A stretch of 64,000 nt of DNA from Rhabdornis inornatus. Taxonomy: Eukaryota > Chordata > Aves > Passeriformes > Rhabdornithidae. Below are positions 49,581 to 63,000 of this stretch, one piece after another; the first letter of the stretch is position 1, and each line of letters opens with the position of its first letter. Position numbers and translations under genes: made by a program. The stretch lies in NCBI GenBank assembly GCA_013397075.1, contig VWZS01009792.1, positions 186,001 through 250,000 on the forward strand, in the 5' to 3' direction. Below the pieces are notes generated by a model. That model was not told the DNA's origin. It saw nothing but the letters and a program-made list of their open reading frames with translations, and made no database searches.

Positions 49581-51430
49581 CTAGGTTGATCATAAGGTGA
49601 AGGAGCATTTAGTAATGCAGTCAGCTCATTTTCCATCTCAGGTTTAGGGGTGGAATCCTGTGTATGGTGGGATACTGGCAATCTAGCTAAAAGGAACAAG
49701 GACTATATAGAGATGATTACATGGGAAGCACTACAAAGTTCAACCACTTAGATCTCTTCTAGTCACACTCCCCTTTAGAGGAGTAGACTTCTTTCCACAT
49801 TCAGCTAATCCTTCTTTGGCAAAATATATTTTTAAGACCAGTCAATTTCTAAGTACAATCATGTCCCACTAGTCATAGAAGCATTAGCACCTTTCTATTT
49901 ACTCTGTGGTTTCTTTAACATAGAGGCTCCAGCTAATTCATCATTTATCCACTACATCACTTTTATTAATACTTATTCCCTCTGCATTTTTGCACTATAG
50001 AAACATTAGCTTTTAGTGCCAAGGGCTTTTTCAGTTTATAACATTAGATGTAATACGTTTTACATTGTGCTGTCAGCACATCTTTAAACCAACAATCAAA
50101 ATAAAACATAACTAGTCTGATGCTACTGAAAATCACTAAGAGGATTAGACTTTCACTCAGTACTTAACTTTACATTTTACTAGCAAAAGTGGTGGTTAGA
50201 AAGGCACCATATGGGAAAGAAATAGACAAATGAAAGAGATCTTGTTTGGCTTAAATCCTACGACCAGTGCTCAACTTGAATAACTGATCTGAGCAACACT
50301 GTGATTAGGAGTGTCACAGCTTTTCTCTGTTGGCCTTACACAGGTTTCTGCTGTGCTTTCTTATGAACACTTTACTGAAGGGCAGGGGTTGTGAGTAGAA
50401 GTCAGAATACATTTAACAGGTACTGTTCCAGGTGAATTGGTGCTAATCCTAGTGCATATATCCTTGATATTGGAGAGCCAGTTTGGGAAAATAATGCAGG
50501 AAAAATATTCTACCTTAATTAAAGGATTTCACAGTTCAATAATAAATTTTATTTATCAGATTTGTAGGATTCTGACATTTATTAGGCAGTGTATCAAAGC
50601 AGGTGGTTTTGCAGCATAATTTTTTGCAATTCATACAAAAGCAGTGCTTGATTTGGGACTCTCTGTATATTGCCCATAATACAAAGAGTATCATTCTGAT
50701 TCAATTTTCTGACATTCTATGAACCATGACATGGAAAAGACACTGCAAATTTAAGGTCTAAGGTTGACCTTTTAACATCATATATCTCCAAAAAAAGAGG
50801 GACATTTATCCTGTTGATCATTTTGTAAATGGAAAAGGGACACAAAGTTTTGAAGGCAAATCTAATTTGCCTGCAAATCTCTTGAGAACAGGTCAATGAG
50901 TCTGATGAGAAAAATAATCTCAGTTGAGAAACCAAATCATTCTGAAGTCAACTCAGGACACAAAATACTGCTGGGGACACACCCCATGCTGGAGCACTCA
51001 TACTAGGAGATCAGAGGACTCCCAAGTGGTGACAGATTTGAGTAATTCCTCTGCCTTACTGGGAAGGGGAGAATCCAGTCCAGGCTCCAAAGCCCCATCA
51101 CAACCATCTTGTGACTATTATGTGTCTCCAGCCTCCACATCACTATTTGCTACACTGGCCCAAAACACTGTGTCTCATGCTAGAACTATGTCTCAGTTTT
51201 ATGGGCAGGTCTGAAAGCAAACCCAAATTAAAATTCAACTGTACAAACAGATGTTTCTCTAACTACCCAGATGTTCCACCACTTTGGATCAGCCAGAAGT
51301 CTGGCTAAACAGAATAATATTGTCATTCTCTCAGGTTGTAGGTTACTTCAACCACTGTACTCTACTGTAGGGTAGAAAGCTGTTTTCTGAGCTATAAACC
51401 AGTGTATTTTAACAGTATATGCATATGTGT

Positions 51431-51452
51431 ACACACACACACACACACACAC
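51431..51452. repeat. (CA)11 microsatellite
   Basis: An uninterrupted run of eleven AC units, likely length-variable between individuals. Confidence 0.95.
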
Positions 51453-52993
51453 TCTTTACAGTATGAAATCTTGTCAGCCAGTCTACATGAGATTAATACT
51501 TCCATGAGAATATTATTTATTTTGTACAGCTCTTTGTGTTCTGTCTGTTAATAGCCTGGATTTCTCTTCCACAGTTTCAGGTTTAGCAGTTACTCCAGAT
51601 GTTCACTCAATGTAAATCAACCATGATTTCTATTCCTTGGTGGTTATTTGCATCTACTAAGGAACTGTCTCCCCTAGCACCTTTAAAAGTTGCCTTTGAA
51701 TCCTAATTATGTTGTTGCTGTTCACTATTTCTGGCTTGACTCTCTTGAATGGAAAAATAGCCTTATATTGCCACTACAACTCCTTTGTAGCCGGCCTCTC
51801 CATGGTCACAGGGTGGCAGAGTAAAAGTGGCCAGTGCACATCCTTGGATCACCAGCTCACTTCCAATCTAGACAATCAGATTACTTCCTGTGTCACAGGC
51901 ACAGAGAGGACTGCACAGGGCTCTTCTTTTTATGAAAGCCATTAATGATCTATAAATTATCTTTAGATGTTGATAACTTGTGAGGTGTTTTGCTGGGCGA
52001 GCAGAAGATTACCAAAGTGGACAGAATGGATCCCGTGTAAAGCTTGTAGAGAACGGAGTTTATCTTCTTAGCAGCAATCTTTAAACAGAACTAATTATTT
52101 CATTACAGAAACTACCATGGCACCAGCTTTCACTTGTCTGAACCATCCATTGTCACAGCAGCCATTGCCTCTCCCACAGAAACCCTGGGCGCCGCATACG
52201 GAGTTTAACAGGGAAACTGGAACTTCACCTACTCTCACTCATACAATCTACCTGACATTTCATCTAAATGTTGGTTTCTCAACCATACAAAGCTCAACAC
52301 CATTTTTAAAAGTGAACTGCTTATAAAACAAGAAGCTGTTCCAACTGAACAGTAAAATATTGGTAGAACAGTTCTTTCCCAAAGAGCTTCTGAAATGAGT
52401 GTTTTCAAGCTGTTACAGGTTGTACCACAAAGCCATTGTTAACTTTGCACAAATACATAGGCATTCACACTAAACTGTGATCAAAATAATCACTGAGTTC
52501 CCAGGGAACTGTTTTTCAGAGTGACTCTTGTCACAGAATCCTGAAATACCACAGCATTTCACTTTAAGTACAAACCAGCTTTTAATCCTTATGATCTGGA
52601 AAACACCAGGACTCTGCACTAAGATAGTATTAGCAATCAGGAGCAACGATTTACACAAAGCAGTTGCCCTATTTGAGTTTGTATTAGTGCAGCCTGAATA
52701 TTGATTTTTATTATTCTTTCTAAACGCATGGGAAAGATATACTAAACATCAGGACAAAAGGTGAAAAATGGGCAAACAGATCTACTGTGTTGTGTAAATA
52801 CAGCAAATATACTGAGCTAATTACCATTACTAATACTGGGCATAGGTATTGGCAGATGGTTAAGCTCTTAAAACAGAAAGAGTTTCTGTGGATTTCCTAT
52901 CCTGATTTACCTGTTCATTCTGAGCTGTTGCATTGGGGCAAGAAAAGAGAAGGCGGAAAAAAAGAAAAAAAATCCCCAAAAACCAAACATCCA

Positions 52994-53017
52994 AGCAAAA
53001 CAAACAAACAAACAAAC
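52994..53017. repeat. (AAAC)n microsatellite
   Basis: About five AAAC units in an A-rich stretch. Confidence 0.85.
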
Positions 53018-53452
53018 AGTGCAAAAAGGCAGCACCAACTAAAGAGGGTCTTAAATCCTCTGCCTGTGTGCAAATATTGCCATGACTAAATTATCCCTGA
53101 TGACTATGTTTTCATGTTTGGCTTACAGAAAACTATTGCTTGAAAAGTTCTAGCAGTTCTCCCAAACTACTGTAGAAGAAAAATGGACACTATTATCTAA
53201 AAAAAAAAATAAAACCCCTAGTGTAAAACAAATTATAACATACATATATTAATAATTTTATCTTACTTATGAGGAGTTTTACTGTATTTGGATTAAATGC
53301 CTCATTACTAAATCTGCATGGTTTTGCAATAGGCACAGATAGTGCATGGTACATTTATTATACATTCTCTGCTTTACATTTTTACTGAATCATATTTTGC
53401 AACATACAATTTCTTATACAAAATCTCACTTGTCTAGGTTAGAGAGACTCAC

Positions 53453-53507
53453 CATTGTTATACAACCCTTGCACCGTTTGTGATATAAAACCTTCATTAT
53501 TTTCCAT
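53453..53507 (-). CDS. SAMSN1: Predicted start exon of the long SAMSN1 form
   Basis: The ATG at 53507 opens 18 codons, MENNEGFISQTVQGLYNN, plus a G, up to the donor ATG then GTGAGT (strong). An in-frame TGA lies 21 nt upstream and there is no AG between the two, so no acceptor can bypass it: the ATG must be the start of this frame. The G at +4 favours initiation. The exon probably extends upstream as 5' UTR; its 5' edge cannot be placed. The leftover G pairs with TC of the exon at 49525-49580, so the frame continues. Confidence 0.6.
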
Positions 53508-53581
53508 AAAAACACACCCACCAGTTCAGTTTATAAACTCAGTAACCCACTAAGAAAAACCCCATGTGTGTGCACACTTAC

Positions 53582-53605
53582 CAGAGAAAAACAGAAAAGA
53601 TTCAT
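53582..53605 (-). CDS. Possible alternative first exon
   Basis: An ATG opens eight codons, MNLFCFSL, and meets a strong donor, CTCTG then GTAAGT. It ends in phase 0 and so could join in frame to the exon at 44854-44991. It lies only 75 bp upstream of the start exon at 53507 and so cannot splice to it. It could be an alternative first exon or a chance match. Confidence 0.25.
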
Positions 53606-56600
53606 GTTGGTATTGAGATCCACTCCAGCACCCTAAAATTCTGCTCCACAAACTCCTGCTGCACAATGCAGTTCCTTCTTGCTCTCCCAGCTGTTTGTAC
53701 ATTTCTCCCTGGAGATTACTGCAAGATAAAATCCCTGCAATAATCCACGGGATTCAGAGCCCATTATCAAATGAGACAGGCTTCCCCAGGCCAGTACAAA
53801 CTGTTTTCTGAATTAAAGAGCAATGTTTACTAGCAAAACAAAAGCAGAGTCTGAATGATTTTCATGAATTCAGAAAATGCTCTCTTGCAGGCTGTTGTTT
53901 CCATTAAAGTTTATCATCTAAGAGAAATAAAACTCTTTCTGTCTGAGACTACTGGCAAATGCACCAAACTCCAAGGCAAATCTTCTCAGCTTACTGAGAT
54001 TATCAAAAGACAGAAATTCTCATGAAATGCTGTTTTCCTATACACATGGATTAATATAAAAAATTCAGTAATTATTCATGACTACATTATGAATGGAACC
54101 TTCTCACTTACAGATCTTGGGGAAAAAAAACTTGTGAGCCATAAACAAATTATTAAAAATACCCACAATCAACCAATCAAAAAACAAGCAAAAACCTCAA
54201 ATTGTACACCTGTACTCTAAAGAATAGTTACCAAACTGCTGCCTAACATGTGGATTGCTTGATGGTGAAGATTAGGATTAAACTAAATTTGCCATTTGAA
54301 AACTTGGCAAATCTGGAAAATAAAAAAAAATTGGGAGAGCTTAAAGCTGATCCATGGGTTATAGTGAGAGGTATGATAATGTGTATAGACAAGCAAACAG
54401 AAGAGAAGTGATTGTAGAGAAAAACATAGTTTGTGTCACTAGCTGGTATAAACCAGGAAAATTTCACCATCTATAGTGGAGTAGAACTATCTAACAAAGA
54501 GGTAATGCTGAAAGTACTGTCCATCTCAGTTTTTACAGATTATGAAATACCTGAAATTAGACAGTGTTTGGAATAATATTGCCCACCAAGGCACAATTAA
54601 TTTCCCATAAATTAATTTCCTACAGCTTTATGTGAATGCTATGAAATTTGATTACATGAACAAGCAGCAATTGGTACCAAAGAGAGAAGCTGAAATTCAC
54701 CACAAATGGAGAGGCAGAGTCATTTTGTGACCATGATCTTGATTTCCTTTCTTTGGGCCCACAGCTGCATATTTGTAAAGGACAGGCATCTCTTTCATCA
54801 CTCCTACTTTTGACTATTTCAGTTTATTCTAGTAATTTTGCAGTCTGAATTTGCATCCCAGCAAATTTGAAATGTCTCTACCTTGGCAGGATAAATACAT
54901 TTTAACATAAGTTGGTTCCTACCATGAGCAAAACCCAAACAAGGCTCACACAAACACAGATAAGATTAAGGCTTTTAAAAAGAAAAATCCTTAATTTACA
55001 CTTTACCAATTTGCTGTAAAATATGTAAAAGCCTTCTTGAAGGCTTTTCCCAGGTCTCCTTTCCAGTTATAATTTCAGACTGGTTTCACTTATTAGTAAA
55101 GTAGGGTTGGCTGTGAAGAGCTTTATGACAAATGTTATCATTTAGAAGCAAATTAATGAGAGACTTCTCATTTACTTCTCCTATCAACTTGAGGAACAGT
55201 AACAGATTTTGTCAATTACCACCTAGTGACACAAAAATAGACATTTGAGAGACCAAGCTTGCCACAGATGGGCTTGCATTTGCTTTATGGCTCACTTGCT
55301 AGCCTGTGCCTCAGGTTCTCTAGCTGGAAAAACTAAATTACCAGCACAAACCTCATGTACACTATGACAGTAATGACCAAAAACATGCTTTCCAGCTGCA
55401 GAAAATTATTTTTTTTTAATTTTTATTTTTTAAAATTTTATTTTATACCTATTTACAGTAGTCACTATCTGGAAAACTCCGGAAAGACTGAAGAGCTAGT
55501 AGAATGACAATAAGTAACTCAGAGGGAAATGTGTCTTCCATTCAGACTGATTTAATTTCTTGATTTTGGGTTGTAGCTTTAGAGGTGATTTGGCTGTTTA
55601 CTCTAAAACATTTAGGAGGAATTTTCTTGATTTTATACCACAGACCCTCAGCGCAAGAGTAACTAAGAGGGCAGACCTTAAACTAAGCTCTTAAGTTTTC
55701 ATTTTGCCTATATTTGTAGACACGCAGAACAGAGTATAATTTAAGAATAAACATTAAAATAGAAAAAGCAGCCTGTACCTACAGTTACAGAGACATTTGC
55801 ATGGCAAGAAACTGTGTAGGAAGGCAAAAATGCACATGGTTATTACATGGTTTTGGGTACTGTCAGTGTTAAAACTCTTCTTATGAAAAAGTAGCACTTT
55901 AGATGTTTATTATTCACTGATACAGCCTTCTGTAAGGGTCAAGTTTGTTGATTGGCCTAAACTAGAGATGACATTAGACTACTAGATAAATCACAATCTG
56001 TAAGGAAACACCAACTAGAATAATTAAAATAGGAAGCAACAGCTTATTAGGATGAATAATACAAATAAAATACTCAGCAAGAGTTCATAATGTCATTTGA
56101 TATCACAGCTCTCTGTGGAAAGAATCTGAGCTTTGAGAATAATTAAAAACAGTAACTAAATAGATCAAATTTGAAGGTAACATCAGTGTTGTGACCTCTA
56201 TGTATATTTTATCTGTTATAAATAGTGCATTTTGTTGCAGCAGTAGCATAAGAGAACAGCAAACCCACACTATAAGAAGGGGACAGGAAAAAGTTTTTTA
56301 TCAAATACTTGAACCTTCATTTCCCAGCTTTAATTTTGCACGACTGTTAGCATTTAATTCTCTTTCTTCACTGCTGCATGATTTCTACATTCTTGGGCTC
56401 TACATCCTAAAAAAAAAAATTAAAAGTTGCACAAATTGAGACTTTCATATGTTGAGTTTTCTATTCCTGCAGAATGTATAGACTTCATAGCTGAGATCTC
56501 AAGGCATCCTTGGCCTTTTCAGGAGACTGGATTTCAGCTGTGCATTCACAGTAAGTGGCAATCCATAATCTAACATGGCACACAAGCAGTAAAGGTCGAG

Positions 56601-57970
56601 CCATGGTGCAGGTACTCTCAGATGAGCCCTAGCTCCAGGCTCCCCTTCTAATGACAGCCACTCTACTGGTGCAGCTTCATTTGCCACTGGGAGAGCTCAC
56701 CAGCAGAGCTGTGTGGCTCACAGATTTTTTTGTGTGATGGAAAAACATAAACTAATATATTAGTAGTTGTTACCTTGGACACATTTCAGTGAATATGGAA
56801 ATAATATTTACTCCTATTTTCTTCCTTCTCCATTTTTCCCTCTTATAGCATAACAATCTTTAATTACAATTTACATTTCTTCTGATCATCACTTATTTGT
56901 CATCTGAATGTTTTCATACAGGTTTAAAACTAAAAGCAACAAAACTACTGTCTGATATAGTCTGAGTGTTAAACATGTAACTACGGAGTGGTCACATTTC
57001 TCTATTCACTCCACATAAAAGGCTGAATTATTACTTTATTATCATTTCAAGGTAAACATAGTGCATTGGTATTATCTTGGTGGAAGTGGGAAATTCAGAT
57101 ATTAAGTCAGAGGCTTCCTCTTGCTGTCCCATTTCTTTGGAGAGGAGAACTTTGAGCACTTTCAGTACAGTGCCTACTCCATACTCCACATATTCCCTGA
57201 CATGTGAGGGCAATCCTGTGGGTGCACACTGGATAAAACCCTGTCTCCGTTCACCTCCTCCTGTTCACTTCCAACAGGAGGTGACAAAGCAGTTCTGTGC
57301 AGAGCTCTGTGATCCACAACCCATGGCCAAGTGCTCCATGAGAAGCCCCTGTCTGAACCTGGGAGACTTCTACTGCAAGACAAGTTTAACATTTTCTGTC
57401 ATGCACATCCCCTGAAGACACTCTAAATGGTAGAAAGCTCCATTTCAGACCACAAACACAACAGAGTCTCTAAGACAGAGCTACTAACATTTGATATTCC
57501 TGAATCAGATGTTCCAATCAGCGGCTCTAAATTACATCTACTTAATAGTTTGGAAAGGACCCATGAAGTACCAAGTAAAAATCTGATTCCTTAAATGGTA
57601 TTGATTTTTTTTTTTCTTTTAGAATCTCCTTCAATTTAGAGGCAGCTTCTTCATTTCCTCCTTTTACATTCAGCAGCTAATTAAAAATTGGTAAGGAAAA
57701 AGCTTCACAATCCTCCTCACCTCTGCCAAATTGCAATAGTCTGCTCCTCCTCTGAAAAGACAGTCTTACAGATGCAGGGATCAATTCAATACAGCAGTTT
57801 TTACACTTCTGCAACAAGGATTTTCAACAGAGTTTAGCTCAGTTAGAGATTATTTTAAGCTTACTCTACATAAAATGCTATAACATTTACTTCAGCCCAG
57901 AAAATCAAGCAAATAAAGACAAGAGCCAATATTCCTTAACTCAAAATCAAATAGGCAAGTAAAATGCTTT

Positions 57971-58055
57971 CAGTTTCCAGGTTCCAAGGGAAGCTCTGTG
58001 CCTATTAAAGTCACTGGCAAAATTCCCATCAAATTCTCTGCAATCAGGATTTCAC
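57971..58055. repeat. Diverged palindromic-core repeat
   Basis: Reads ATTAAAGTCACTGGCAAAAT, then TCCCATCAAATTCTCTGCAA, then TCAGGATTTCACGC. This follows the order of the core at 1873-1938, so both are copies of one old repeat. Confidence 0.45.
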
Positions 58056-59174
58056 GCACCTTCTCCTGCTAACTGATCACATTTAATCACAGCATCATAA
58101 AAGCCCATGGTGTTTTCCATATGATTCATTGTAACATTCAGTATTCCTTGAGGCTAAACTTCTTTATAGGATAAATAATCGCATTGTTCTTTCCCTTGTT
58201 CCAGAAGATTTAATTTTGTTTTTCACAGCATTTATATTTTAATGAAAGGAAAAACTGTATCTCAGTTCTAGAGAGGGAATGTATATTTCCTAAACAGGAG
58301 GGCCAAATCATCTGCTCTATAATTTACAGAAACTCAATGAATCAGGCACACACATTCTGTATTGCTGTCTAGCACTATGCTGCAATTTAGAGTGAAAACT
58401 GCTAACTTCTATCATCAGGTCAATTTATATATTATCAGACAAAACTGATGTCTACAGTGAATTATGGGGGTAGGAGTCATTATCTTCCCAGAGCACCTTG
58501 AAAACGAGATGTCTAATCTCAGTAATGTAAGTTTCCCAGTTAAATAAATCCCTTGTGCTTAGTAATTCTATGCATTTATAGAAAAGATGTCACCCCCCCA
58601 CACACCTCCTTAGACTTTAAAAAACATTCCAAATCCTCAAGGGGATTTGAATCCTCACTAAACAGAATTGATTTCTGTACTTACTACTTAGTATTCTTAA
58701 TCACACAGTTCATGCATTTTTGTTATGTAATGGATTGGGAAATTCAAAGAACCAGCCTGTTTTGCAAACATTTAGTTTTCCATCACCCCACTTTCCTTTT
58801 ACTTTGATGGCTTTTTTTTTAAATATCAAGATGACAGCACCCTGCTGGAAAGAGCTCCAAACAATCAGTGCTGCCCTCTAAGTCTGCATCCACCCAGGCC
58901 TGGTGGGAGCAGTTAGAACAGAATTTGGAAAGGCTAGCAGAGGTTTTCCAATCCACTCTGCAAGAAAGATTACCTCACCACGCTTGCCTATGAGAATTCA
59001 TGTTAAGGCCTGTAGTCCTTAAATCCTTATTTGTTCCTTAAGAGCATGATCCAAAGCTAAATGAAGCCAAAAAGAATCCATCTATCGATCTGAGCATTTC
59101 TGGCAATTTAACTCCACCAATTTATATGTTATGTAGGATACAGCCTGAGGACACATCTCTGTGGGTGACAGGAC

Positions 59175-60069
59175 AGTGGGACTGAGTTCACCCCCAGCAC
59201 ATTTGCTGAGAACACCAAGCTTTGTGGAGCTGTGAACATGCTGGAGGGAAGGGATGCCATCCAGATGGGCTTTGACAAGCTCGGGGTGGGTCTGTGTGAA
59301 CCTCATGAAGTTCAACAAAGCCAAGTGCAAGGTCCTACACCTGGATTAAGGTAATCCCAAGCACAAAGACAGGTTGGGAGGAGAATGGACCCAGAGCAGC
59401 CTGGGAGAAGGATTTGGAAGTGCTGGTGGGTGAGAGGCTGGACATGCCCCAGCTGTGTGCTCTGGGAGCCCAGAACCCCCCGAGTGCTGGGCTGCATCCA
59501 AAGCCCCGTGGGCAGCAGGGCAGGGAGGGGATTCTGCCCCTCTGCCCCGCTCTGCTCAGACCCCACCTGCAGGGCTGCATCCAGCTCTGGGCTCCCAGCA
59601 CAGCAAGGACAGGGACCTGCTGGAGCCAGCCCACAGGAGGCACCAAGGGCATCAGAGGGATGGAGCAGCTCTGCTGTGAGGAAAGGCTCAGAGAACTGGG
59701 ATTGTTCAGCTGGAGAAGAAAAAGTTCTGATGAGACCTTAGAGCACCTTCTAGTACCTGAAGGGAGCCTACAAGACAGGCAAAGGGTTTACAAGAGCATG
59801 TGGTGACAGGACAAGGGGAAATGGCTTCAAACAAAAGACAGTGGATTTAAATTTGCTGTTAGGAAGAAATTCTTCCCTGTGAGGGTGGTGAGGCACTGGC
59901 ACAGGTTGCCCAGAGAAGCTGTGGCTGCCCCATCCCTGGAAGTGTTCAACACCAGGTTGGATGGAGCTCTGAGCCACCTGGTGTAGGGCAAGGTGTCTCT
60001 GCCCATGGCAGGGGGTTTGGAATGAGATGATCCCTTCCAACCCACACCACTCTGTGATTCCATAATTCT
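59175..60069 (+). mobile_element. 5'-truncated CR1 LINE
   Basis: A plus-oriented avian CR1 copy of about 900 bp. It begins within the reverse transcriptase part of ORF2 (GCTGGAGGGAAGGGATGCCA, then CTCATGAAGTTCAACAAAGC) and runs through GGCTGCATCCAGCTCTGGGC, GGAAGAAATTCTTCCCTGTG and GGTTGCCCAGAGAAGCTGTG to the typical end CCATGGCAGGGGGTTTGGAA and ATTCCATAATTCT. The frame is broken by stops and indels, so it is not active. 5' truncation is the rule for CR1, whose copies end in short 8-bp-type repeats rather than poly(A). It lies outside the gene and is only moderately diverged. Confidence 0.93.
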
Positions 60070-63000
60070 AGGACAGTCTATCCTAATTTGCCCCCAGTTC
60101 CTGTGGCCATAGGCACCTATTCCTGTTCCCAAGCACTGTCCTATCTTCAGGACATACCCACAGATGGCTGCTGACAGCACCATGCTCTGAGTGAAACAGG
60201 AGCCAGCTGCTTCTCACAGCCCACCCTCCACCCCTACACCTCCATGAGTAGCCTCTCAGCAGAATGTACTATTTTGTCCATACCACCATATATCCTGCTT
60301 TTTATGGGCTAGACCTGGCTCTTAGCCAGCAGGTTCAGATTTGCATCTGCCTAAATTTGTAGATGCAGCACCAGATTAAAAATATTCTTCTGTCCTCAAG
60401 CATCTTCCCTGACACTCTTTGATACTCTCATCAAATCAGGAGGAACTCACTGGCAGACAGTGAGGCTGCAGCAGTATCTAAAATGAAAAAAAAATTAAGC
60501 CTAACAATTACACTGGTGAATTCCTGGCTCGTGTTTCTCATTTCCTTATCAGGTTTATATGAGACTCCCCATTTTGGAAATCAAAATTAGGAACTCAGAA
60601 ATTCCCTAGTTAGTTTTCATTTACCTAACCCATGGATTCTTAGCTGATTTAGATATGTACCTGCTGCTTGCAGCCTGTTCTTTTACATATCATTCCCAAC
60701 AAAGTTCTACTGTACAAGTAACACATTTTGATTGCACTAATTCTAACTTAGACTCAGGGGCTGTATAAAACCATTCTTCTGATAAAAAAGCAATTCTTTT
60801 ATAGAGCCTGAGAAGACCAGCAATCCACAGCAGTTATATATTAAGGAGTACAACAGTGCAGCAGTAGCTGTTGTGCCCGAATAAAGCTTTTCTCTAATAC
60901 TCTGCAACTTGGGTTTCAATCTCTACTTAGAAAAATCCAATGAGATTCTAATATTCTACACTTCTGAAGTGTAGCAATACACCCAAGAAGTACAAAATTT
61001 GCTTGAAAGACAACGGTCTAAATGCTTAAGGCTGCAAATATAGTCGTGAGCTGGAATAGACCACATAAAATAATTCATGCTTCAGCAAGTAATAGATGCT
61101 GCCCACAGAGCACTTCTTCCCACCTTGCTGTTTTACACAGCTTAGCAACTCCACACTGTTTGGATGGAGCATTTATACTCTTTGAAGTTGCTCTGGATAG
61201 ATCCTGGGCTGGTGGATATTAGCAAAGCTTCGTATTTCCCGTCTGGGCTGTGCCAGCTGGTCCAGTGTCCCCAAGCAGTCACACCCAGGCAGCTAATCCT
61301 TAGGACAGGGTTATTTTTTAGAGGCAAGGAGACATCAACTGACTCAGTGGCAATTTGAGCTGTTTACATCCCTGTGCATGTGATTGCAGAGCCTGCAGCT
61401 TGGAGTGTCCTCATTTTTGACTATCCCCGACCCTGCAACGCTGTCTTACTGCCTCTCCATGTGTTATAGCACTTTCCATCACTTCTACAAACATACTATG
61501 CCATGTGAGAGACAAACTGTATTTGCCTTTTATGGCCTCTTTGAAAAAATGGCAGTTCTCTCCCCCAATGGCAACCCATGACTTTATGTATGTCCAAAAC
61601 AGGACCCATCTGTACCAGCTATTATGGGCTTTTATTAAGGTCATCAAATATGCAGAAGAGGCCAATGTCAAGGGGAAGAAGTTCGTACACTACTGTCAGG
61701 ACATGTTGTAAGAACAACACATGGCTGGTGTGTTCTAAAATATTTAGGGAAAACAAAATTTAAATTTAATTATCACATCCCATCAGTAAAAATTTGCATT
61801 GGCTACACACTGTCTGCACCAGTCACATTAAACCAGGCTTATACAGTGAGAACAGTAGATGCCATCTGCAGCCCTAGAATAATCTTGGCAGCACACCAGC
61901 ACATATTCATTTCTGTGGAGAACAGCCTTGCTTGCTGTAGCTGAGTCCTCATGGTACCTCAGATGGCCAAATTGTCTCAGAGCTAGTAACTGGATATTAT
62001 CACTCATTTAAATCATCCTGGTTAAACAAGATGCTTGGAGTTGGCAGTTCCAGAAACTTTTTAAAGGTTGAGCAGGGTAACCTTTCTTGCCCCTATGCCC
62101 TGATTTAGCAGAACATGATTACCTCAGGCAATTGACCAAAAGCCTGTGATGGGTAACTTGAAAACTGGAACATATATTAAAAAAAAAAAAAAATAGACAA
62201 AAAAAGCCCCAAAACAATACAACAAAAAGCCTGCTGCTGAGGAAATTTCAGTATTGTTCTACTTTAAGTAGAGCAGAGTCTTTCAGCAGGACAATTAACA
62301 TCATCCTAATGATTTACAGATGGATTGAGAGGGGAGACAGGGAAAAATCCAAGGCAGTATTTCTGTGTTTGAATAGGAATTTCTACCTGGATAAGCTAAC
62401 TTCTTTTAATTTATGAGAGCAAGGAAGAATTAAGACAGTTTTTGAGGAAGACTGGCATCCAGCAATCTGCAAAAAGGGTACGGACAACAGGCACAGTTAC
62501 AGTTCAAAGGCTTGTACATCAAAGAATGACCCATTCCCCTGTGACTGTCCCTGCTCTTATTTCACTCAAATTCTTCAAAGTGGGATTGATTGGAATAGAT
62601 GACTGGCTTTTTATCCTGGATAACCATGGAACAGCCAAGATTTACTCTAACTCTATTGAATCCACATGTAGTTCAAAACCCTGTTACCCTAAAAACACCA
62701 AAAGGAAAACACTGCTGCATGCAGACAGAAATGTTCACAGATAAACATCAGGAACAGCTTAGTGAATCACACACATATTGGTTTAGTGCTGCAAACATCT
62801 AGAAGCAGTTTTGTCCAGGATAGTGTGTAGGTGGGACTCCAGAGGTGGTGCTGCTGTCTGTCCCTTCCCACCTCCATCACAAGCACTCACATGGCACCAG
62901 TGCTATCAGATCTAAAACTTCACAATCCTTAGCACAGTTATCCTTTCAGTGTCCCCGTGGCAGGGAATGTAGCACTACACCAGTGTTGTCATACAGCTGA

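Larger units (their letters stand above)
49581..53452 (-). other. First intron of the long form
   Basis: Non-coding. It contains a (CA)11 run (51431-51452) and an (AAAC)n run (52994-53017). Nothing else is visible. Confidence 0.5.
53508..59174. other. Upstream region of the long form; no gene seen
   Basis: About 5.7 kb that should include the 5' UTR and promoter of the long transcript near its low end. It is AT-rich. I see a possible short alternative first exon (53582-53605) and a degenerate old repeat (57971-58055), but no convincing open frame or RNA gene. Confidence 0.5.

Noticed and set aside
59335..59806. Several open frames of 84-130 codons on both strands
   Set aside because: All lie within the GC-rich CR1 copy and reflect its composition and decayed ORF2.
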